DNA from: Acanthamoeba lenticulata
Lineage: Eukaryota; Discosea; Longamoebia; Acanthamoebidae
Length of the DNA stretch: 13,510 bases
Reading direction: 5' to 3'
Assembly (NCBI GenBank): GCA_002179805.1
Contig: NAVB01002203.1
Location: forward strand, 1-13,510
Below are positions 1 through 6,516 of the stretch, piece by piece (position 1 is the first letter of the stretch; each line of letters begins with the position of its first letter). Both the position numbers and the translations under genes were made by a program. The notes under the pieces were generated by a model. The model saw only the letters and a program-made list of their open reading frames with translations, ran no database searches and was not told the DNA's origin.

Positions 1-47
1 TTTCATCTTTTTATTTATTGATTTATTGATCGTTTTGTCTACTGCAG
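1..47 (+). other. 3' end of an intron of the homeobox gene
   Basis: T-rich, AT-rich stretch ending in ctactgcag at 39-47, a good splice acceptor with a pyrimidine-rich tract before it. Its composition differs sharply from the GC-rich exon that follows. The exon resumes in phase 1 (two bases, TG, complete a split codon before AAC at 50). Confidence 0.8.
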
Positions 48-352
48 TGAACGACCCCTACCCCAGCGATGAGGAGAAGATGATGCTGGCCTCTCACTGC
101 GGCCTCACGCTCAACCAAGTGAACAACTGGTTCGGCAACAAGCGCATTCGCTACAAGAGGAAGTGCCTTGAGGAAGAGGCCAAGCGTGGCAAGGCTGCCC
201 AGCAACACGTGGAGGGCGAAGTGGCCCACTCGGGTCACGACGAAGGCGGCCACCACGCGTCGAGCCAGCAGCACTACCAGTACGAGCCCATGTCAGCCGG
301 TCCGGCAGGCGGCGTCGAACTCGACTCGGGCACTTCCCAGTACTACATCTGA
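48..352 (+). CDS. TALE-class (PBC/PBX-like) homeodomain protein, last exon
   Basis: C-terminal exon of a homeodomain transcription factor; the 5' exons lie outside the window. The exon opens inside the homeodomain at [10 protein letters not shown], the helix 1-2 region typical of TALE proteins, continues through helix 2 ([13 protein letters not shown]) and ends recognition helix 3 with [11 protein letters not shown] (128-160). Trp48, Phe49, Asn51 and Arg53 of the standard numbering are present. Residue 50 is Gly, as in PBX/PBC proteins rather than the Ile of MEIS/TGIF/IRX, and the helix-3 string is nearly identical to animal PBX. A basic/acidic stretch ([13 protein letters not shown]) follows, then a His/Gly/Ser-rich tail that is probably disordered, ending in SQYYI. 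Family knowledge: sequence-specific DNA binding in the nucleus, often with partner homeodomains. Whether a PBC domain exists upstream cannot be seen. The stop is TGA at 350-352. Confidence 0.93.
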
Positions 353-981
353 CCCGCGAAGGCCGAGCCTTGAGCCCGGCCACCAACCGCGACATCTTAT
401 CGTTCTAGTCTCCTACACCACCTGCCGTCACATCCATCTTATCATCCGCCTCGATAGCCTTGAACAACGCCTCCTCTCTAGCGGAAGATTCTGCGCGAGC
501 TACACCAATGCCCACCAAGGCCCAAGAGGAGCAGGAGCGCGGCTGACATGTTCGCGCCTTCTTCCTTCGCCGGCCGACTCGAGTTGCGTGTCGAGGCGGG
601 ACGACGCCAACCGTGGAAAACGCGAAGTGGGGAAGGGCCGCTTGGCGGCGCGATCGGGGAAGCGATCTTCGTTCCCCCCTTCGTGCGCTGCGTTCCTTTT
701 CCCTTCCCGTCTTCTCTGTATTTGTTATTAGTGTCTCTATCTCTCTGTCTCTGTCTATGGCTCTCTCTTTTTTTTTTTGTAAAGCTTTCTCTTGTGTAAA
801 TGCATCTCGCCCACCAGCACGTTCTTCACACTTCTTGGTTTTTCTTTTTTTCTTTCCCCAAGAAGATTAAGTGAAGCCGGCCGCTTGTTGCTGGTACAAG
901 AGGCCGCTCCAACAGCAATAGACACATACAACACAACAACCAACTGGACCGAAACACTTGCAACTAGCACACACCAAGAAA
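353..981 (+). other. Intergenic region between homeobox and DUF488 genes
   Basis: No convincing coding sequence. The left part is presumably the homeobox 3' UTR. Positions 660-790 are pyrimidine-rich, with a CT/TCTG run at about 732-769 and a T11 tract at about 768-778. Positions 880-981 become A/C-rich (acacatacaacacaacaac), which looks like the leader of the DUF488 gene. I see no clear TATA box. Short ORFs here have low-complexity Ser/Leu/Phe products that follow the CT repeat. Confidence 0.6.
778..800 (+). terminator. Candidate 3'-end signals, two TGTAAA motifs
   Basis: TGTAAA occurs at 778-783, directly after a T run, and again at 795-800, about 430 bases past the homeobox stop. No AATAAA is present between the stop and this point. 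Green algae use UGUAA as a polyadenylation signal and UGUA is the CFIm binding element in animals; use as a signal here is inference. Confidence 0.35.
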
Positions 982-1677
982 ATGCAAAAAGGAAGCTGGG
1001 GCGGTGCGCCGCGAGGCCGCGGGGCGGGAGGCCGAGGGGGCGGTCAGCCACGCTACACGACGAACACGCTTGACCAATACGTCACCACCACAGCGGCCGC
1101 ACCTCAACCCAAGCCCACGAAACGACCAGCAGGTCGCGGCCCTACGTCAACTACGGCAGTACCAGCACCAGTGAAGGCCGTTGCTGAGGAGCCGCAAGCT
1201 GAGGGCAACCCCACGCTGGACGAAGAGGAAACAACGGTCATCTACACGGTCGGGTATGGGGGCTTAAAGAGCACGGACGCCTTCGTGGAGCGGCTCAAGA
1301 CCAACGGCATCTCGCGATTGCTCGACATTCGCATCAGTCCCCACTGCGGCTTCAACAGGGACTTCACTGGTCGGGCCATGGGCGTTATCCTGCGCCAACA
1401 CGGCATCGCCTACGAACACTTCATGGAGCTGGGCAATGTGTGGCGAAGCGAGGGCTCCGATGCTGAGATGGATGCGCCTACGCGATTGCGGCTCTACCGT
1501 GAGCTCATGAACACGACGGGCGAGCTGCTCACGCGCCGCCTGCGCCAGCGTGTGCAAGCCGCGCCGCATGAGCGCATCTGCATCCTCTGCGCTTGCGGTG
1601 ACGTGCGAGAATGCCACCGCAACATCGTCGCCACCTACCTCCACGACGCCTACCACTTCACCGTCCGCCACATCTGA
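982..1677 (+). CDS. DUF488-family protein with Arg/Gly-rich N-terminus
   Basis: Single-exon gene for 231 residues. I chose ATG 982 because it lies in aagaaaATG, an A-rich context like that of neighbouring genes; the frame is open a little farther upstream but without an ATG. Residues 1-24 are Gly/Arg-rich (RGRGAGGRGGG) and residues 25-80 are Thr/Pro/Ala-rich and probably disordered. From about residue 86 a DUF488 domain runs to the end: VIYTVGYGG at 86-94, LLDIR at 113-117 where the family has DVR, HGIAYEHFMELGN in the middle, and the C-terminal signature CACGDVRECHR (Cys203, Cys205, Asp207, Cys211, His212, Arg213). The domain has its usual length and looks intact. DUF488 is common in bacteria and archaea and has no settled biochemical role; conserved Cys/His/Arg suggest an active or metal/anion site. 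The Arg/Gly segment suggests RNA or nucleic-acid contact, which is inference. Confidence 0.88.
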   Translation: MQKGSWGGAPRGRGAGGRGGGQPRYTTNTLDQYVTTTAAAPQPKPTKRPAGRGPTSTTAVPAPVKAVAEEPQAEGNPTLDEEETTVIYTVGYGGLKSTDAFVERLKTNGISRLLDIRISPHCGFNRDFTGRAMGVILRQHGIAYEHFMELGNVWRSEGSDAEMDAPTRLRLYRELMNTTGELLTRRLRQRVQAAPHERICILCACGDVRECHRNIVATYLHDAYHFTVRHI

Positions 1678-1778
1678 GGCGAGGGACGATTAACCCACAC
1701 ACTCCCGTCTGATCTCAGTCAGGAAGGCAAAATGTGCCACGCTACGTTTTTTTGCTTGTGAAGAATGATTGTACACCG
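1678..1778. other. Convergent spacer with palindromic TGTACA
   Basis: 101 bases separate the stop codons of the DUF488 gene (+) and the zinc-finger gene (-), so the 3' UTRs must be very short or overlap. The only candidate processing motif is TGTACA at 1770-1775, which reads the same on both strands: 93 bases past the DUF488 stop but only a few bases past the zinc-finger stop. No AATAAA is seen on either strand inside the spacer. Confidence 0.5.
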
Positions 1779-2576
1779 TTAGCTAGACCGGTTCGTTTGG
1801 TGAGAGATCATGTGCTCCACGAACCAGTGACGCCACTGGTGGCTCGCATTGGCCAGGAACACCGCGTCGGACCAAAACCCGACGAACGTGAACTGGCGGT
1901 GCTTGCTGCCCGCGGGCAATCGCCACTCAAAGATGGTAAACCGCTTGGTGGCGTGCGTGTAGTCGATATCCAGCCCATGGAAGTCCATAAAGTCCCAGCT
2001 CGGGTACGAGTCGGTCATCCGCACCCGCACCACGCCGTCTGATCTCGCACGTGCCTTGAACCAACGAAGCCGCGAGTCGGCCCAGGTCGGCTGGCGCCAG
2101 GCAGCGTAGCGCGCGATTATGTCCAGCAGCTCGGCAGGCAGCCGCGACAGCGGGCAATGCGGTTCCCTTGCGCCGATCCACAGCAGCCGAATCTCGTCCC
2201 AACCGGCTGCAATCAGGTCTCGTACCTCGACGGGTGGTGGGTCATACCGGCGAGGGTGGGGAGGGAGGACTTGGAGCAGCTTGGCCTCCTCCACTGTGCG
2301 CCTAGTCGCGCCACACTCGTTGCACAAGCGTTCGCGCTGCTCGTGCGACGTGCGGCACACCACGCAGTACCAGTCGCCCCCGTTTCGCACGCGCACCTTG
2401 CCCTTCTGTTTCTTTTGCTTCTGTTCAGTTGGTCGTCGGTGTGAGCCAAAGTGCGACCGATAACATCACCGAGAAGATGGGACCAATTCGCGCACCGCCA
2501 GAGCACGCGTTTGCCACTTGAGCTTCTCTTCGTGCGCGTCAATCTCATCTGGTCGGCGTACGTGGGTCACTTCCAT
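1779..2576 (-). CDS. RanBP2-type zinc finger and F-box-like protein, two exons
   Basis: The main exon (2420 down to 1779, stop TAA) carries an N-terminal zinc finger, W-x-C-x2-C-x10-C-x2-C at 2372-2313, the RanBP2/NZF spacing; the Asn usual between the Cys pairs is His. An F-box-like helix follows at 2150-2097 (PLSRLPAELLDIIARY), then a strand-rich, aromatic-rich C-terminal half (DFMDFHGLDIDY, FTFVGFWSDAVF) I do not recognise. The exon frame is open upstream without ATG and starts Lys/Gln-rich (KQKKQKGK), so a 5' exon is needed. Best model: ATG 2576, exon 1 2576-2496 (27 codons, charged: RRPDEIDAHEEKLKW), intron 2495-2421 (75 bases, donor gtgcgc, acceptor gaacag), phase 0, 240 residues in total. 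An in-frame ATG at 2669 would add 31 basic residues. RanBP2 fingers bind ubiquitin or RNA and F-boxes recruit SCF ligases; a ubiquitin-pathway role is inference. Confidence 0.6.
2313..2372 (-). other. RanBP2-type zinc finger segment
   Basis: The coding segment reads WYCVVC, ten residues, then CNEC: four cysteines in the C-x2-C-x10-C-x2-C arrangement preceded by the invariant Trp two residues before Cys1. Followed by GATRR, a typical tail for this finger class. Confidence 0.75.
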
Positions 2577-3427
2577 CCTTAGCCGCTTCCGATATTGCAG
2601 GTTTATTTTCGAGCGTTTCTTCTTGGAGCGTCCTTTGGTGAACAAGACATGAAGAATTGTGACATTCATTACAAGGCAGTGGTGGGTGTCGAGCCAAGCC
2701 ACGAGCTTATCGGAGTTGAATGACGGAGAACCACACCAAAAAGTTCTCACGGATGGCTTCGTCTTACCAGCTCCCCGTTTGGTTTCAGGAGGGTGCAGCC
2801 ACCCAGGTCCCAACTCATCACCTACAGTCCCCCGGCCAGAGGCCCCGAGACCGGTAGCTGGTGGCCGGTGACAATGCCTACATCTCCAACATGGCAGCCC
2901 AGTCAGTAGCGGACTCAAGAGAGCTCAATCGCGAACTCACGCGCAAGGTGGGGCGGATGAGGGACTAGCAAGGAAATTTCAGCCTTGAGCGTATGCTCGC
3001 TTTGGTCCAAACGAGATCCAACCCTGCAGCCAACACGCTAACGTGCTCCAGGCCCTTCAAAAAGCCTGCCTTGATGCTCCCTGACCGGGAGACCATCGCA
3101 CAGGGGCCACTGCTCCTCAGCGTCACCTTCGGCGTCTTCTCGTGCAGTTCCACAGTTGAACCAGGAATTTAGGAGGATGTTGAAATGTCGGAGCGGAGTT
3201 GACGCGTAAATTAATTGAAATTCGAACGTTAGGCCTCGGTCCGACCGTGCGGGACCTTGGTGGGCTTAGTTTTGAGAGAAAACACAGCAAGTAGCCGCTC
3301 GGACGAACGGCAAGACGCAGCCGAAACGCGCTCTACACCGGTGGGACGAGCGGTGCTGAAGACCCATGGCGGCAATCACTCACCACCACCGACGCCCACC
3401 ACGGGACAGACCACAAGTGCCACCCCC
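2577..3427. other. Gap without a convincing intact gene
   Basis: About 850 bases between the zinc-finger gene's 5' end and the cyclin promoter. Composition is mixed and less GC-rich than the coding regions, with an AT-rich patch at 3209-3226. Positions 2577-2669 could be extra 5' coding sequence or leader of the zinc-finger gene. Positions 2862-3170 look like broken coding sequence (separate entry). No tRNA or other structured RNA could be recognised on either strand. This gap probably contains both divergent promoters. Confidence 0.5.
2862..3170 (+). pseudogene. Possible decayed coding fragment
   Basis: One plus-strand frame stays open from 2862 to the stop at 3168-3170 except for a single TAG at about 2967-2969. 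The first part reads DNAYISNMAAQSVADSREL and then NRELTRKVGRMRD, with natural-looking charged/helical composition. The part after the TAG reads NFSLERMLALVQTR and later PDRETIAQGPLLLSVTFGVF. A sequence ending in cggtag at about 2856-2861 could serve as a splice acceptor just before it. I recognise no family. It may be a pseudogene, a transposon remnant, an exon of an unseen gene, or chance; the minus strand is also open over 2965-3153. Confidence 0.22.
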
Positions 3428-3435
3428 TATATATT
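3428..3435 (+). promoter_or_regulatory. TATA box of the cyclin gene
   Basis: TATATATT in a C-rich context (cacccccTATATATTtcgac). With the usual spacing, transcription would start near 3458-3466 (gtcctccacttc), giving a leader of about 170 bases before the leader intron. It is the clearest TATA element in the window. Confidence 0.6.
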
Positions 3436-3631
3436 TCGACGTCTTATCCTGTCCTCCACTTCACCACCAGAAACAGCTACAGCAGCAGCCGTCTCAAAAG
3501 CAAAAGCAGAAGAAGCAGAAGCTCTTCACTTACACCGAACCCTCTTCCTCTCTCACACGTCTTCGTGACCCACCTCCCTCTTATTCCTCTTCGACTTGCG
3601 ACTACTACACCGCGCCTCCCCCGAAAAACAG

Positions 3632-3711
3632 GTACGTTGAAAGCATCACCCAAAACCAATCCACCTTTGCCAACCTTGATGCTCATAGGAATCTCTTCTT
3701 CTATCCAATAG
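3632..3711 (+). other. Intron in the 5' untranslated leader of the cyclin gene
   Basis: Exon end aaaaacag, donor gtacgttg at 3632, acceptor tatccaatag ending at 3711, with a pyrimidine-rich run (atctcttcttctatc) before it: 80 bases, typical of the coding introns in this window. The only ATG between the presumed start site (about 3460) and the cyclin ATG lies inside this intron at 3679-3681, so splicing yields a leader free of upstream ATGs. Confidence 0.7.
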
Positions 3712-3748
3712 ACCTCGCACTTTATCTGGCTACACATCCTTCCTCAAC

Positions 3749-4612
3749 ATGAGCCAAGTCCAAGTCGTCTCCAACACGCAGTCGTGGGCCACCGCCCTTG
3801 GCTGCGGCCCGGACAGCAGCCTTGTGACGGCCGCCAGCAGCGGCACGACGAGCAAGCTCCGACACCGATCGCGCTCGACGCGCGAGAACAAGGAAAAGGA
3901 GGTGCAGCCCACCAGCGACGAGCAGGCCCTGCGCGACGAGAGCAAGGCCGCGCGCCGTCTGCTCCAGAAGAAGCAGAACGACATCATGCACCTCGCGCAG
4001 GAGCGATTCGGCAACGAGGCCCAGGCCAAGCAGGAGGTCCTCCACGCCTACGCCAAGCTCGCCGTCAAATGGTTCCAGAAGACCACCGAGGGCCAGACCT
4101 TCGACGCCAAGAAGGTCGAAAAGCAGATCCAGCAGACCCTCGAGGTTTTCTCTAACTTCCTCAAGGAGTGGCACATGGACTACCTCCTCCTTCCTGGTGC
4201 GTCCTCCCCTCCCCTCTGTCTCTTTCGCTCTTTCGTCGTTTTCGTTCTTTCGTAAATTTCCTGCGCCTCTTGCCTCTATTTGACAACGCACCCCGAAATG
4301 CCTTTGACTGACATGCTCTTCTTCCTTCTTCTGTTGTGTTGTTCTGCAGCCCTCATTTATGTGGAGCGGTACTTCCGGGTCTTGGGCAGCATCTCGCACC
4401 AGTACGTGTTCGACCTGTTCCTCACCGCCGTCGTGCTGTCCATCAAGTTCTGGCACGACCCGGTCATCGCCAACACGACCTTCTCCAAGATCTTCGATAT
4501 CCCGACAAACGTGCTCACCTTCAACGAGCTCAACTTCCTCTATGCCGTCGACTACAACCTTGTCCTCGATCAGGAGCACGTCAGGGCCTTCACCAAGCGC
4601 TTGGTCTTCTAA
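3749..4612 (+). CDS. Pho80-type (P/U family) cyclin
   Basis: Two coding exons, 3749-4196 and 4350-4612, with a 153-base intron (donor gtgcgtcc, acceptor gttctgcag) in phase 1; spliced product 236 residues. Residues 1-70 are Ser/Thr/Arg-rich and likely disordered. Residues 70-148 are helical and charged. The cyclin box runs from about 105 to the end: ALIYVERYFRV at 150-160, then LTAVVLSIKFWHD at 174-186, FSKIFDIP at 194-201, and LNFLYAVDYNLVL at 210-222. This string order (L..A..L..KF..D, then F.K..GI.., then E..FL...DY.L) is the Pho80/cyclin P-U pattern. Lys182 and Glu209 match the conserved Lys/Glu pair that contacts the kinase. Family role: activator of a Pho85/CDK5-like kinase in phosphate, glycogen or cell-polarity control. 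The partner kinase is not in the window. Splice reading confirmed by continuous homology across the junction. Confidence 0.9.
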
Positions 4613-4958
4613 TTCATTCTCGAATTCCGACCCCCCCTCAGCGTCTCCACCTCCACCTCCTCGTCATCTCATCAACTTCGTCGTACATAGTTTTCATCTC
4701 TCCAGTTCCTACCTCCCTCTCCAACACCAAGAAGGCAGCCCAGAAGAAGCGCTCTTCTGAGGGACACGTGAGCGGCAAAGCACCTCGCAGAGTGGGGTGC
4801 CGCCCTCGCAGCATCATCTCCTCAACTTCATCTTCTCTCTTTGACTTCTACTTTCAAAAATAAAACAAACAATATTGTACATAGCAAAAGCCTCTCTTCG
4901 TCTACTTGTTCTCTTCATGAGCATTCTCTTCCTTGCCCCAGCTCAAGAAAGAAAGAAA
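4613..4958 (+). other. Cyclin 3' UTR and ITPK1 leader/promoter
   Basis: 346 bases, tandem arrangement. The cyclin 3' UTR is C/T-rich and ends at the AATAAA near 4859. Only about 95 bases then remain before the ITPK1 ATG, so the ITPK1 promoter must overlap the cyclin 3' UTR. No clear TATA box; aatattgtac at 4871-4880 is the only AT-rich patch. An ATG at 4917 lies in frame with ITPK1. Confidence 0.55.
4859..4864 (+). terminator. Polyadenylation signal of the cyclin gene
   Basis: AATAAA in tttcaaAAATAAAaca, about 250 bases past the cyclin stop, followed 12 bases later by TGTACA (4876-4881). Canonical eukaryotic signal; position fits the end of the C/T-rich 3' UTR. Confidence 0.6.
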
Positions 4959-6423
4959 ATGAATTTCTCGAGCGTTCTTCGCAGTAAATCGGAGAAGATG
5001 GAGACGAGCACAACGCGTCGCATTGGGTACTACATGTCCCAGAGCAAGCTGGCACGGCTGCCATGGGCAGAGATCACCGCGATTGCCAAGTGTGTACTTC
5101 TTCCTCGTATGCGTAACCTCTGTTGAGCACACCTCACAGGCACTCGCGGCACTACACGACTCTCTGCCTGCAGGGAGAAGGGCTGCGAGCTGGTCGCAGT
5201 GGACTTGGAAAGGGACATAGCCGAGCAAGGTCCCTTTGACCTGCTCCTCTACAAGGTCCTACCCCTTCATGTGCGCATCGCACAAAAGGCAACGACTCTC
5301 ACTTGGGACTGCTCGGCAGGTGACCGACGAGCTCGTGCGCGCAGACGACGAGAAGTACCGCCGCAAGATCGCCAATCTGGAGGTGTGCTCTCTAGCCGGC
5401 CTCCTCTCCGTTGGCTCGCTTTGGTGATCCCGTCTATCATCATTAACATTGTCATCGTCATATACACCAGGCCTACCTGGCGTCGGAGCAAGGCAGCAAG
5501 GTCATCGACGCGGAGCCCATCAGCAAGCAGCGGGCCATCATCGACCGGCAGGGTATCTCCAACCTCCTGGTCGACATGGAGCAGCAGCTGCCCCAGGCCC
5601 TGCGCGCCCAGATCCGCTCGCCCCGCTTCGTGATCCTCTCCGACAAGGCCGACGACTACACGGCCGCCCTTCAAGCCGAGGATGTCCAGTTCCCCGCCAG
5701 TTACGCGTCCTTCTCTTTGACTGTGTTCTATGAGCGCTGTTGTCGTCTGACGACGAGCGGCAGTCGTGAAGACGATCCAGGCGTGCGGCAGCGTGGCCTC
5801 GCATGAGATGGGCATCGTGTTCCGCGAGGAGGACCTGCACGCATTCCAGCTGCCGCTCCTCGTGCAAGAGTACTACAACCACGACGCCGTCGTCTTCAAG
5901 ATCTTTGCCGTGCGCGATGAAGTCTACATCGTCCGCCGCCCCTCGCTGCGCAACATGCGCCCCGACGGTACGGCCTTTGTCTTCTCCATCATTGTCATCA
6001 TCTTTCTCGTCAGTTGACTTGGCCATTCGTCATGCTCATTGTCGACATCAGAGAACGCGTGCATCACGTTCAACAGCCAGGAGCCGCTCCCGAGCACGCT
6101 CTTTGACAAGAGCTTCGACGTCCAGGACAGGTCGCGGCTGCCGGACCCGCCGCTGGAGACGGTGAAGCACGTCGCGGGGGCCTTGAGCGCCACCCTCGGC
6201 CTGTCCCTTCTGGGCTTTGACATGGTGACCAACATCAAGACGGGCCAGCACGCCGTCATCGATGTCAACTACTTCCCTGGTGCGGACCTCACCTCCCCTC
6301 TGTTCAGTCTTGGCAAGCCCTCTGGTTGACGCGTCTTTGGTTCACAAAACAGGCTACTCGGGGACGCCCAACTTCCCGGAGCTCTTTGTCAACTTCCTTC
6401 TTCTTCGTCTGCAACAGGCGTGA
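4959..6423 (+). CDS. ITPK1: Inositol-tetrakisphosphate 1-kinase (ITPK1), ATP-grasp
   Basis: Seven exons: 4959-5089, 5174-5255, 5320-5382, 5471-5699, 5764-5967, 6052-6279, 6353-6423; all six introns are GT-AG and 64 to 88 bases long. The spliced product has 335 residues, close to the family's usual 320-350. Residues 20-71 form the N-terminal fold (RIGYYMSQSKL, then ERDIAEQGPFDLLLYK). SKQRAIIDRQGI is the ATP-grasp linker, and VKTIQACGSVASHEMGIVF (170-188) holds Lys171 for ATP and His182 for inositol phosphate. VQEYYNHDAVVFKIF (202-216) is the hinge region and YIVRRPSLRN (223-232) the inositol-phosphate loop. LLGFDMV and VIDVNYFPGYSG give the Mg ligands Asp293, Asp307 and Asn309. Family role: cytosolic phosphorylation and dephosphorylation of inositol tetrakis/pentakisphosphates toward InsP6; some plant members make InsP7. 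Start alternatives: in-frame ATGs at 4917 and 4998; 4959 has the best A-rich context, while homology begins just after 4998. All catalytic residues present. Confidence 0.93.
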
Positions 6424-6516
6424 TCGGGCCACGCAACTTCTTTACATGAAAGACAATCCTACAACTTCTTGTCTTTTTTTTTTTATTTACTTTTCGCATA
6501 GCGCAACAGCGCGGAC
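6424..6516. other. Convergent spacer between ITPK1 and the giant gene
   Basis: 93 bases between two converging stop codons. It contains a T13 run near 6472-6484. On the minus strand this gives a poly(A)-rich stretch with AATAAA. I find no AATAAA or TGTA motif on the plus strand here, so the ITPK1 transcript probably ends inside the giant gene's 3' coding sequence or uses a variant signal. Confidence 0.5.
6482..6487 (-). terminator. Polyadenylation signal of the giant membrane-protein gene
   Basis: AATAAA on the minus strand (TTTATT on plus), about 30 bases past the TAG stop, followed by an A run and then TGTAAA at 6446-6441. Placement and order (AATAAA then TGTA) match those behind the cyclin gene. 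Confidence 0.55.

Noticed and set aside
1264..1671. 135-codon minus-strand ORF over the DUF488 gene
   Set aside because: Antisense of a well-supported domain on the plus strand; no recognisable domain.
3181..3260. Possible tRNA or small structured RNA (attcgaac and a GGTCC/GGACC inverted repeat)
   Set aside because: No B-box match (GGTTCGANNCC), no acceptor stem or anticodon arm could be paired, and the inverted repeat is only five base pairs.
3257..3752. Plus-strand ORFs of 103 and 128 codons ahead of the cyclin gene
   Set aside because: They run through the TATA box and, in one case, through the leader intron; products are Thr/Pro/Gln-rich low complexity.
3722..4579. 285-codon minus-strand ORF opposite the cyclin gene
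   Set aside because: It crosses a clear intron of the cyclin gene and is Glu/Val/Leu-rich antisense; the plus strand has a full cyclin box.
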